Below are positions 1 to 10,951 of a DNA stretch of 64,000 bases, in pieces. Position numbers and translations under genes: made by a program. Below the pieces are notes generated by a model. The model did no database searches. It was given only the letters and a program-made list of their open reading frames with translations, and was not told where the DNA came from. The stretch's first letter is position 1, and each line of letters begins with the position of its first letter. The DNA comes from Leptasterias polaris (lineage: Eukaryota > Echinodermata > Asteroidea > Forcipulatida > Asteriidae). The stretch is taken from the NCBI GenBank assembly GCA_037783415.1, contig JAZGTN010000046.1:3974501-4038500 (forward strand). Direction: 5' to 3'.

Positions 1-37
1 GTATGTGAACATACACCCGGAGTTAGACGACAACTAA
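1..37 (+). CDS. C-terminal end of an upstream Tie-like receptor paralogue (partial)
   Basis: Position 1 is the third base of a codon. The following codons read YVNIHPELDDN and then a TAA stop at 35-37. The same reading frame closes the Tie-like gene at 44562 and recurs at 49571, where the residue before DDN is Phe instead of Leu. The segment is therefore the tail of a separate gene copy whose body lies upstream of this window. YVN is the pTyr-x-Asn type of SH2 docking motif found in the tail of vertebrate Tie2. Only 11 codons are visible, so the call rests on the paralogous copies. Confidence 0.75.
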   Translation, partial: YVNIHPELDDN

Positions 38-1164
38 CTGGGTGTTTTCATGTCGTAAAGGGCAGTGTTGTGACTTGGTACAGGTCGTGCGAACAGCATT
101 TCTTTTTTCTTTTCAAAAACGCCCATGAGCACCCAATATAATGAAAAAGTCAAAACGGCATCTCAAAAGGAAAGGCGAAGTCAGGTTGCTATTTGTAGCG
201 CAATGTTTAGATAAACGCAAATGCCATATTGTAACTCAGAAAATTATTTCAAAGCATAGACAATGCTTTGTTTGATATCATTGTTCCAGAAATTGTAATG
301 GTTCATGGTGGATTGTCATACACAGTTTAATATTTTCTCCTTGTTCTTTTTACTTGATCTACTTTTATTTTGATATACGTATTTTATGAGAAGTCCACAC
401 AATATGTTTCATTGCAGATTTAATTTGAACACCAATCTGCATTAATCTGTAAATTAACAAGAAGCTGGTTGTTGTGTACACAGAACATTTAAATGCTGTA
501 TTAAAAAAATGTTTTGCTATTAATTTGTTTATGTTATATTTTATATTACCTTGTATAGTGTAAGCTTATTATGTCTTGTGTTGCAGTTTCTTGATCGTTA
601 GACATTATCCTATCAGATGGTAGTTTATCTGCCTTCTGTTTGGTTGTCAGTCCGTGCCTTCGCTATAGTTTTTGACTTGTTTAGCGCGTGTTTGAAATTT
701 TTCTCGAGTTATTTTTTAATGAAATTTTGAAGGGGCAACTGACGCCGTGGTCTTTGTGTAATTCCTGGCCTGCTTCAAACGACCACAAGTCAAACAGCTT
801 TCTGTTGCATACACCCTGTGGACTTTCCTTCCATAGAGTGTTTCAAGTCCCTACATCATTGTGGGCTTCTTCTGTTCTCAAGTCCACACTTTGTTTTCAA
901 AAACAGTTGTCTAGCCATCACCAAAGACAATGCAACTATTAAACTTACAAAACTATTTCAGGCTTATTCAATACGCAGTGTACATCTGCAATGTGTATAT
1001 TACATAAATGCGACTTAACCCAAACTGTTTTATATAAGAACATGTAATGACATTTTAAAAAGAGATTTGACAGTACTGTAGGCACATTGGATGATTCGCC
1101 AGATGCTGTGTGCTGTATTGTTACGTTACGTAAGAACCCCATAAACACCCAATACCAGTGCAAG

Positions 1165-1201
1165 CATGGATAAGGACCCCCCCCCCCCCCCCCCCCCCAT
1201 G
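1165..1201. other. 37-bp poly-C insertion flanked by a 7-bp direct repeat
   Basis: Copies B (near 45727) and C (near 54246) read straight through GTGCAAGGTACTG. Copy A has 37 extra bases here: CATGGATAAGGA, then 22 C, then ATG. The insert is bracketed by GTGCAAG at 1158-1164 and 1202-1208. It begins CATGG and ends CCATG. It is an insertion with a target-site-like duplication and no recognised family. Confidence 0.7.
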
Positions 1202-4022
1202 GTGCAAGGTACTGTCTGCTAGTAAAGTAATGTCTACCACGCAACGAACACTTTATTGTTTTGAAAAGAGATTATGGAACTTTGTTTCTCTGTACCAGTC
1301 ACAGACATTGAAGATACACTGTAAAGAATTGTCATGTTTGCTCACAGTAATCTCTTTGAATCAAGATAACGTACAGCTTTGGTAATATTGGCGAAACTCT
1401 TTGGTAATATTGGCGAAACTTCTGCCATTGTTTTGTTAATTTTGGCCAAACTGCAGCTACTGTTTCGCTCTACTTTTTTTAAAATCAAGATGGGATGCAT
1501 AGCATTGGTTATGTTCGTTTGCCAACAAGGAAATGTGCTATAGTTGAGATCATTTCTTGTTTTGTTTTTACAAATATCAGTAGCAATTCCCCTTTCCATT
1601 ATTTGTATTCAACATGTTCCTCTTTAAAAGTGCACTTGTGGGATACATTTTGTTGTTTACTAAGCATCAACATCATGCAGCTATTAAGCCTTCAGTCCGA
1701 TGCCATCTTTGTTGACATGTTCCCCGCGTGCAATAGCAGTCATACTCATTGTATCCTCAAAAACACCAGACTACTTTCGCTTGCAGCCTTGTTTTTGATG
1801 CATTGATTTGTATGGGATCAAAACAAGATGGCTACACCATTTTCAAGGTGTAGGTCTGTCATGTTTACTGGATCTCCAAAGCAAAGAAAATAATAAGATA
1901 AGATTGATTTTATGGCTGTTGGATTGGTCCACTTGTCTAAGGGGGTGATTTTAGCCTTGTTTTATTGCCTAATATCAAAAAAAAATCATCAAAAGTTTGT
2001 TTGGCCTCCCAACCTGGAATTCGTTTCTCAATATACAGTGTTGTAACAAACTCTTTGTATCAGTTTGTCTAAACAGGGGCCAAATTACACAGAACTGCTT
2101 AAGCACAAAAAGTAACTAAGCACAACAAAATTATGCTTACCAGAATAAGGTTACCAGCCAAGGCCAAGGTACCACATTATAATGCACCAATCTTTGACTG
2201 GTGTCCTGGTTATGTTTGCTTTGCAGAAATGTTTAAGCAATTTTACCTGCTTAAGCAGCTTTATGAAATTAGGCCCAGGTCGGCTGTCGCCCTTTCACTT
2301 GACCCCTAACGCCTTCCCAAACTAAAATAAACTTGTTTCCCCTTGTAAAACTAGTCATGTTTTGTTTAGTCAAATTAATAATCAGCATTGACAAAGATTG
2401 ATAAAGGAGGGAACACAAAACTTGCATTGCTGTATGATTTCTCTTTGCGGTGTCTCGTTTCCAAATCTCATATTCTCCTGTAAATAATATCCCTAACCAG
2501 AAGAAGGAAGAGAAATTCTGAATTTATTTGATGATCAAAATACAGCTGGGGTTCATTCAGAAGCAGTGTTTGTTTCATAGAATTTTAGCTGGTCACGCGA
2601 TCCCTCTGAACAAATGTTTTTCTACACTTTTGTGATCATTTGTGAGAGCCTTTTGCTGAACGATGTTTCGATGAGTTTATTTTCAGTTTACATACGTCAT
2701 TTATATATATATTTGGCCAAATAATATTTTTTAAACATTTAAAGTTGTGTATACATTGTATTGTATGTATATATAAGATTAATTTCTTTCTTTTTGTATC
2801 TGATTTGTATAATAAGTCTTCCGCTTCCAAATTCTGCTTCATATTGGAATAAAAAGGGTTAAGTAGACTTGTAATTCATAAGCATAAATGTAAAAAATGT
2901 TTTGGGGAATACAGTTATTCAAAAGTATTCAAACACCCTATTCCCCTGGGCAACAAACAGGGCTGGGATAGTATTTTAGTTTCACTTGTTATAGTCAAGG
3001 AAAAGCTGTACACACAGCAAACAGTCATCAGAATCTCAGATAGCTTCATGGTATTTTACAGAATTGGCAAGGATAACAAACATTGTTTAGTTACTGATTA
3101 TGAAGTTCATACTGGAACAAAAAAAGATTCTGTGAACTATTTCCCTCAATGCAGTCCTATTCGAGGAAACTGTATCTGAAAACCTTTTAAAAAAACACAA
3201 CAGCAGATTTTGGTTGTTACAACCAAAATTAAGGTTAATGTGTTTACATGCTGAAAATGTGCGTGGCTTTTTGCTATTTTCTCCTGAATCGCACAACAGA
3301 TTTAAACCCAATTTTCACAGATTTGTTATTTCATGTATATATAGTTGACCATATAAAACATGAACACTGTGAGACTGTTTTGTCAGCTCTACCAATCCTC
3401 TATAATACATTCAATAATTCCATCTACCCCAAAGTGTTGTTTTGATCGGAGAGGTTGTTTACTTTGAGAGGGGTGTTTTTTTTTTGGAACTGTTTAAGAT
3501 GGGGGAAAACAACCCCCTCTTGAGTTGGGAGGACAATTATTGATTTGGGATTGGCCAGTGAGCCACTAGACATGCCACCCATAGCTCACAAGTCCTCTTC
3601 GGGATGTCACCAACTCATATAAACAAACCACTTCAGGAATACTTGACTTGCAGCCTATGGAGATGATTGACTTCTCAAGACATTAATCAACATTTCTTCG
3701 TTGGGTGGTTAGTCCCACTACCTGTTTAGCTAAGTAAACTGCCTTGTACACTTTTTGTGTACAGTGTTTGTTTCCTAAAAGGCATTAAAATAACATTTAA
3801 AGGGAACCAGTGACATGAGCTGATAATAGTTGCATGCATTTCTACACCAGGTGCACAATGCATAATGACCTGCAGCTGGGCCAGATTTCATAGATCCAAC
3901 TCTGACAAAACTGGGGTGTTAAAATTGACACCATAGGTGTTACCACATTAAAGTGCTGAAAAGGAATCAACATTAACAACACAGGGTGTTGAAACACTTA
4001 TTTCTGCCAACGCAATTACATT

Positions 4023-4180
4023 GGTGTTATTGTAACACACTACGGTGTTATTGTAACACACTACGGTGTTATTGTAACACCCTACGGTGTTATTGTAACA
4101 CCCTACGGTGTTATTGTAACACCCTACGGTGTTAATTAACACCCCATGGTGTTAATTTAACACCCTATGGTGTTAATTTA
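4023..4180. repeat. 21-bp minisatellite (GGTGTTATTGTAACACYCTAC)
   Basis: Tandem units of about 21 bp, each containing a near-palindrome GTGTTattgtAACAC. There are five well-conserved units and about three degenerate ones. The orthologous array in copy C (57118-57228) has fewer units with other variants, so copy number has changed since the duplication. Confidence 0.85.
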
Positions 4181-7100
4181 GATTTTCTCTAAACTACCAT
4201 GTCACATGTACAATTTGTGACAGGTATCCTGCTCATTTCTGCTCAGCAGAAAATTGTTAAGCATTATTTTCTGCTTAAGCGGCTCTATGAAATCGGGCTT
4301 AGGTCGCTGGAACTGACCGACTAACCTCTTGATAACAGGAACTTGATTAAAAGAGGAAAACAAAACAAAGAAATACTTTGGTATAGGATATGCAATTTGG
4401 GACTTCAGAATGTATCTGTTTATAAGCAGTGCTCTTTGTAACGAAAGCCGACTGTAATCAGCATTCACGACCGATGTTGCAAGCAATGAAAAGTATACAT
4501 TTCTTATGCAATGGGCGTTTTGATTTTGTAATGTTTAAAATTTAATTTAGTCTTATTTCAGTCCTTTTGTCACCCGTATAAAGCCCCGCACGTTTGCCGG
4601 AGTATAAGCCGCAGCCGAAGTACTGGTTTCGTGAAGGGCCCAGGTTCCATGTGAATAACATTTTCTGTGTTAACCTTTTTCAATTTTGGTTCCAATACTT
4701 GTTTTTATAAGTAAACTGTTGACGAAACCTTTGCAACTTTATGCAAATTCATGTAAAGACTATACAAGCATCGCAGTATTTATTCAATACCCAGTTGTAT
4801 GTGATGTGCAGGGCACATACTTGACAAGATCTTGTTACATTGTATTGTTTGCCCTGTATTAAATGTCCACAAAAATAGAAATCTCAAATATCATTTCTGT
4901 AATATTTATTTTCATATTTTCTTTCCGCAAAGAATTGCTATAACCATAACCCGGTCTGTATACAAATATTTACATATTGACTTTGGCAGACCCTGCCTTC
5001 GTCAATGTTTATTATTATTTTATTAGAATGAAAGTATTTCTTAACTGCCTCACTCAAATGGCCTGTACTCCAGCCTGGGTTTGCTTTAAGCATAAGTGAT
5101 TAAAATTGAAGAAAATATACATGGCGGCACACACAGTAATGTAAACTTTCTCAAGGAAATTGTATTTATTTTATTTTTTGTTCAGACAGATCGAAAATGA
5201 AACATTTCCAATGCTTGTATCCTGGAAAGGTCGGTGTGATCACTTTCGTGGCGACTGGTGGTGCATACCAACACCCAAAATTGGTTAGAAGTATAATATT
5301 GTTTAAACTGAAAATGCTGTCTGCATGACGTGTTTTGGTTGAGTTATTACAGTTTGAGCATCACCTGTTTCGATTGCCTAATCAATAGACAAAACAATCG
5401 TTGCCTGCAAGTTGACTTAAGTATCTAGTCAAACTGAAAGCTATTAAAGCCATGTAAAGCCCAATGGGGAAAGTATTTCAGTGTTCCCACATAATGACCA
5501 TCAAAAAGGCCCACTCGTTGTTATTTTATTATTATTTATTTATTTATTTATCGCACTAGTTTTGTAATTACGTTAAGATGCAAGGTTTAACCAAACTGAA
5601 CACTACATTTTTTATTTGAATTAATTTTATGCATAAAGATTTGCACCAAATAAGTTTGGTATTACGTTAAGATGCAAGGTTTGACCCAACTTAAAAGTTG
5701 TGTACAACATTAATAAGATTAAAAAATATAAATGTTAACAGATTTGCACATAACTAACATGGTATAAAGATGGTCATGGTGGAAAATTTCCCTTGTCATA
5801 GTTTTTAGGAAATGAGTAAAACAATAGTCTTTATCATTCAGGATGAAATCCGATGTTGAAAAACAGTTAAAACATATAATCGGGTTTTCCAATGTTTTTT
5901 CATGACTCCGAAGACCGATTGAGCTTAAACTTTCACAGGTTTGTCATTTCATGTATATGTTAGGTCACATCAAGTTTGAATACAGGTCTTTGGCAATTAC
6001 CAATGTTGTACACACCCTTTTACACTACATTTCTGATTTGAATTAATTTTATGCAATAAGATTTGCACCAGGTTGTATCTATGATACAGGTTGATATTCT
6101 TAGGGTTCCGTTATTTAAATGTATATTTTTTTTCATGAATTATTTATATATATATATACAGAAAAATGAATACCGTTTCTTGTATAAATTCATGTACTTT
6201 GAATTACCTATTATTGACAAAAATCCGTTTTTGTAATTAATGTAAATTTTGTACATTTATACTGCGTAAACTATACAAAATCGCGTAAAAATAAAGCTGT
6301 GGAAGAAATTTTGTTAAAGCATAAAACAGTTTCTTTTCACTTGAGTTTGCTTGAACGCCAATGACGGTATCCCTGCATATACAAGTCGCCGTGACGAGAA
6401 TACAATTTTCAAGCTTTTAACATTTTCCTTGAAGAGTGTCACTCTGGGAGTTCATTCGGTGCTTGATATTATGTGGCATAGTGTGTCCCCCCTGGTTTTG
6501 GGGTTTTTTCTGGGAATCTTGGGAACTCTTTAGAGGGGCGGGGGTTTTCTGTTCAAGAGGAAAATTATGGAAAATGGGAACTCGGCATCCATGAGCAAGT
6601 TCGGTTGGCTGACTAGAGTCGGCTAGACTTTACCATAGTTGATCCAGCTGCCACTCGAACGCTGCATGGTTGAACCAGCTAGTCCAACTGGACCAGCCTA
6701 GCTCCGGAGCACTGTTTCTCTAGTCAACTACGAAGTTACGTCATTTTGTCAAGATGGCGTTTTGGAACATTGCCGAGTCCTCAGTGAAAAAAAAGTTTGT
6801 TGTGCTGAGCTACTTTTTCTGCTTAAGCAGCTCTATGAAATTGTGCCCTGTATATACTGAATCACCCATTCAGTCTTCCAGCACACCAAAATCAAACCTT
6901 CGTAGGAACATTTCTCAGTTTGTAAGGTTTTCTCTTTTTTCTTCAGCCCCCCCCCCCCCCCACCACTTCGACCCACATCAATTTTATTCGTCAAATCAAA
7001 TTTAGGCTTATTGTGTGTTTTTTACAATGTCTGGGCATCTTGGGTTTGTAGGAATTCCTACCTCCATGATTATATCAAATAATTGTAAACCTTCCTTTGT

Positions 7101-7234
7101 TATCTTTTCCAATAATACGAGTCGCGTTATCAACTTTATGCAACCATTGTGTGTATCATTTTGCAAATGTTACCACAGGCCGATCTTGTGTAACCTTTGC
7201 GTATACACAATGAAGGGGGGAAAAGCGTACTTTG

Positions 7235-7466
7235 GCCGCCATTTTGTTTATTTTTCGAAGCAGGAAGTTCACAGAAATAAAATTGCTGTGTTGCGCAGCA
7301 GTGAGGTTGCGGGATTTCGTTTCTACCTTCCGTGGCTTTTACATTTCGGGTGACGTACACTTCCTGGATAAAAGTTGAAGTATACTTTCAATGATATAAC
7401 GTTGGCTTGTTTGTTTCATTTCGATATTTAGTCTTCAGAACACACAGTATAACGTTGGATAAACAG
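7235..7466 (+). promoter_or_regulatory. Candidate promoter and non-coding first exon of the Tie-like gene
   Basis: The block holds a YY1-type site GCCGCCATTTTG (7235-7246), an ETS-type CAGGAAGT (7261-7268), a CRE-like TGACGTA (7351-7357) followed by another ETS-type CTTCCTG, and then a perfect 5' splice site CAG|GTGAGT with the exon ending at 7466. No long ORF runs through it. It lies 3.4 kb upstream of the Tie ATG, where a usable acceptor (TTTTTGTATTTAG, ending at 10697) precedes the coding start. The arrangement recurs in copy C at 63535-63762. The transcription start and its link to the Tie exon are inferred. Confidence 0.4.
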
Positions 7467-7894
7467 GTGAGTGTTTCGTTTCCAAATCACTGCTTGATAA
7501 TAATATATTTTTAGCATTTTGATCGAGTGTGTTTTGACGACGCAAATACTGTGGTGATCATAAATTCACAAAATATTGTATTTTGGGCAAATAACCTGCT
7601 GTCGTTACTAACATGTAGTTCCAGTTCCTACTTTCCAAGTTGGAAGTGGGGGTGACTGTCCCTACTTTTTTCCAAGGAAAACACATCATTGTTTGTCAGG
7701 TGTCGAGCTTGTTGAATTTTTCTTCTTTTTTTCTTCTTTTTTTCAAGGTAAGCTCAAGTCATTTCATATGTTGTGTTTTCTAAAACATCTTTTGAATACT
7801 TAGCACACGGCATCCAACAACTTGTGAATATTATTGATGTTCTACCCATACACCGATGTTTAAGCGCTGTATGTATACTCATCAGTACTTTCCA

Positions 7895-7985
7895 GAATCC
7901 GAAAAAAAAAAATCCACAGCCCTATCACTTAGATGGGATTCGAACCCACGACCTTCGCAATTCTATCTTCTTCTTTTTTCTTCAC
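7895..7985 (-). mobile_element. tRNA-derived SINE fragment
   Basis: On the minus strand there is a B-box-like GGTTCGAATCCC followed by a short tail. The A-box side is degraded. It resembles the element at 25212-25405 in the B-box region and in the 'gtatactcagtactttcc' type flank. Confidence 0.55.
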
Positions 7986-8904
7986 ATGACTCGACTGTAC
8001 TGATCGGCGAATGGGTAGAACATAATAATATTCTTTTTCCCTAATGCAACGTAGTCTCACATGCACTCATGGTAACCGAAAAAAATGTGTAATTTCTACC
8101 CAAAAGCCTACGTTATAATTTAAAGATGGTTTTGGTAGTAAACATCCTGCGTAACTAGGTCTGAAATGCCCCGTTGATTATAAATCAATAAATTTATCTC
8201 AACAAATTTGATCTCCAAAACTCACCTCCATGGGCGAGTTTTGGAGTTTAATTTATATGACCTTACCTTTAACAATAGGGAACACCTGTGAATAATTTAT
8301 CGAATTCTCAGGTAATTTTCGGCAAATACCGATAAGCGGCCAATTTCAACGTTGCATTATTCTTTTTCGCGAGAAATTGAAAGCTCTTCAAAACAGTCAT
8401 TCAATTTAACTTAAAAACCTACTTGAACAAAAAAACGGCAAGTGATCTTTGCTGAAATTCATTTAAAATGTTTTCAATCAAAAAGGAAACTGGGTTCACA
8501 TTGGATTAAACAGTTTTTAATTGTGTAAAAAAATAAGTTTCTTTGAACACTCTTCTCCGGTGCTTTTAGAGACAGATTTGCGGAAAGCTCTGTTTTTACA
8601 CCATCACTCACGTACGTCATACGTGAGAGCTCCGTTTTGTATAGACTTGATGACAAGTCGTTAGTCAGTGTCTATTTGTCTGCCAGCGCTGCCTATTACA
8701 AACACACATGTGCCGTTCATGCAACAGTCACAGTGCGATTATTCATGCAACGGTCGTAGGTAGTGCGTGGCAAGGTCCGTCAGCTCTAACTGACTCACAT
8801 ACATATGTGTACCGTCCCCGCAACTAGACCGCACAACAATATTACCGACTTGATTTCAAGACTACGTTTTGTATAGCTGCTTTGTTGCAGCATGGAGGTA
8901 TTGC

Positions 8905-9242
8905 CACTGATCTCTATTATACTGACTGGAAAGCGGGTTGGCCTATGCGCGTGTGCACAGGACCGTGAAGTCACCGCACACAAGCGGCGGCCATTAATTT
9001 TTGAAACACCCAAAAAGCTCAGTTGAATGCACATAGCTAGCGGGTATACAAAATACTATGTCTTTTTCAATTTCAATAAGGGATTTCATCACATAAACAT
9101 GTTTTTCCTTTCCCCCAATGTTTTTTATGCCCACAATGTAGGCCTAAGTACATTGTATACATGTCCACTGAGCTGCGGTGGCTTCAATGAACGCACTCAA
9201 CCCGCTATCCAGTCAGTATAATAGAGATAATAGAGATCAGTG
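8905..9242. mobile_element. 338-bp MITE-like element with about 37-bp terminal inverted repeats
   Basis: Left end CACTGATCTCTATTATACTG is matched in inverse orientation at the right end, ending ...GAGATCAGTG. The right arm has an extra ATAATAGAG. The adjacent octamers GGTATTGC (8897-8904) and GGTATAAC (9243-9250) match at six of eight positions, as expected for an aged 8-bp target duplication of hAT type. No transposase is present. Confidence 0.55.
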
Positions 9243-10377
9243 GGTATAACAAAGCAAACACCCACAAATGACGTCAAAGTATAGTCATTTTGACGCACGC
9301 CGTCAACGGCAGAAGTGTTTCAGTTTTTTGAAACCTTAGTGAGGTTGGGGCCTAATTTTTTGATCGATAATTACAAAAAATTCAGAAGTGTTAAAAAATA
9401 TTTGCTCAAGTAGCTGTATAACGTGTAAGCAATGATTATGTCCTTTTGCGGCATGCGATTGATTGAAAAGATAACTATTCAATTCAACGATCTATTAATT
9501 TTGTTTTGTGCGTCATTAAAATTTCGCTGAAATCTCTAGTCCCTTCTGTTGCTAAATTGGATGCCGACTTTCGCTAAAAAGAACGCCTTGTAAAATGCTA
9601 TACAGATTAACATCATGACGCCTTGATGTGAAATCGAATGACGGTTTCAACTGAAGTTATCGACAAAAAAGTGATAAGTTTTAATCCGAAAACCCATCGA
9701 TTACTAAAATTCGTATCTTGAGCATCCTCCCGGGACTTAGTTCCCTCAAACGAGGCACCTGTTTTTGTGAAACGTTAATTCGGCATCTTGTCAAACATGT
9801 TTGCCACATGTAATTAAACAGTTAGGAGGGCTTGCTAGGGCTTATCTCCCATTTTCTAACCGCAGAAACTGTCGGCAAGACATCAAAAGACCCCAGCCAG
9901 TTGGTGAACAGGGATGTTTTCAATCATCTCTCTGGGCCTCAGACTTATGGCGACTTTGGGCCCGAGTTGTAGTGTCATTGACATTAACCAGGCGGCCATT
10001 GCTTGTGTACAAACCAATGGGGAAATGTTTGTAGATATGCGCAATGGAGGATTTTTTGTTTCTCCACCCACTCTGACCGAGTCGGTGACTGACACCCCTT
10101 TCAGACTGTGTGTAATGGAACTGGGGAGGATATCATGGAGAATGGCATGGCTAGTATTTATCACGTGGTTGCGGTTATGTTTTTCTTGATTTGGGCAACA
10201 CATGTTTGACCACGTCACTCGCTGCAGGGTTCTGTCAAAGTCAAGGAAATGAAGTGTGCGTGCTTATAATTTCGATTATAAAATTGAAATAATAAACACA
10301 AATTGAACTTGCACAAAAATTAATGACAAACCATAAATTGCGTTTTGTTCTTTTGTTTATTTGTTTGTTATTATTTT

Positions 10378-10605
10378 GATGTGACTGGCGTAAGGCACTG
10401 TATACTCAGTACTTTCCCGAGTCCTGTGGAAAAAAACCCCAACAACGACAACAACACAGGCATCTATACTCTGATGGGATTCTAACCCACGACCTAAATT
10501 TGCCATTCTAGAGCAGATGTCTTATTTCTTTCCAACTAAAGACCACCAAGATTGCCCGGTAGATAGAGGCAGTTTGAATCCTACGTTTTAGCAGCGGGTT
10601 TGGGA
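10378..10605 (-). mobile_element. tRNA-derived SINE, antisense, degraded
   Basis: Shares with 25212-25405 the order 'cactgtatactcagtactttcccgag', a B-box complement (GGATTCTAACCC, mutated), 'tagagcagatgtctta' and 'cagcgggt'. It is a diverged copy of the same family, just upstream of the first Tie coding exon. Confidence 0.6.
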
Positions 10606-10839
10606 CTATTTTGTCAGCTCAATACCAATCCTGTATAATTATTGTATAATACATTTAAATGATTTGATTGTCCTTACGTTTGAGCTTTTTGTATTTAGAA
10701 AAGGGAAGAAAAAGAGACAGCACAATTATGTATTAAAAAAAAATTTGATGTGCAATTTTATACATCTTTTACTTTACGTGAGGATTTAGGAACCCAAGTG
10801 CTCCATATCACTTCTGTTCCTGGGAGGGAAAAAAGGGAG

Positions 10840-10951
10840 ATGCGAGGGATGCTGCACGATGTCCGGCCGAGGCCTGGAAGCCTCCCGACGGGTGCACGGT
10901 CAGCAATTCTCGGTCTACTGCTCCTTGTTGGTGTACTGTCCACAATATCGG
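10840..10951 (+). CDS. Tie-like RTK exon 1: signal peptide
   Basis: The chosen ATG gives 37 codons with an Arg-containing n-region, a hydrophobic core ([11 protein letters not shown]) and small residues STISG before the likely cleavage site. An in-frame ATG at 10750 would add 30 residues ahead of the signal. The 10840 start makes a normal signal peptide. A further in-frame Met lies three codons on. The donor is CGG|GTAAAC, phase 1. Confidence 0.8.

Larger units (their letters stand above)
1..7710. repeat. Segmental repeat copy A (downstream flank of an upstream Tie-like gene)
   Basis: This stretch is colinear with 44526-46755 (copy B) and with 49535-64000 (copy C), with scattered substitutions and a limited set of indels seen by eye. 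It begins inside a Tie terminal exon and runs through the 3' flank to a promoter-like block near 7235-7466. Apart from the first 37 bases I see no protein-coding exon. Copy A lacks three things found in copy C: the LTR element, the roughly 1.9-kb gene-like insert and a roughly 1.1-kb block after the 21-bp minisatellite. It has its own poly-C insertion at 1165-1201, and a 22-bp local duplication near 1378-1421 where copies B and C have a single unit. Confidence 0.9.
7711..10839. other. Intergenic or 5' intron region with SINE and MITE remnants
   Basis: I see no convincing coding exon. Contents are an antisense tRNA-derived SINE fragment (7895-7985), a 338-bp MITE-like inverted-repeat element (8905-9242) and a second SINE fragment (10378-10605). 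The rest is unique AT-rich sequence. If the 7235-7466 block is the Tie promoter, this is the first intron plus the start of the coding exon. Confidence 0.6.

Noticed and set aside
1..7710. Possibility that the segmental repeat is a giant transposon (Maverick-like)
   Set aside because: No transposon protein is encoded in it. The shared unit starts inside a Tie intron and carries a Tie terminal exon, so duplication of host sequence explains it.
9801..10218. Overlapping ORFs on both strands near 9.8-10.2 kb
   Set aside because: No family resemblance, no splice context supporting a gene and mutual overlap. Treated as chance ORFs.
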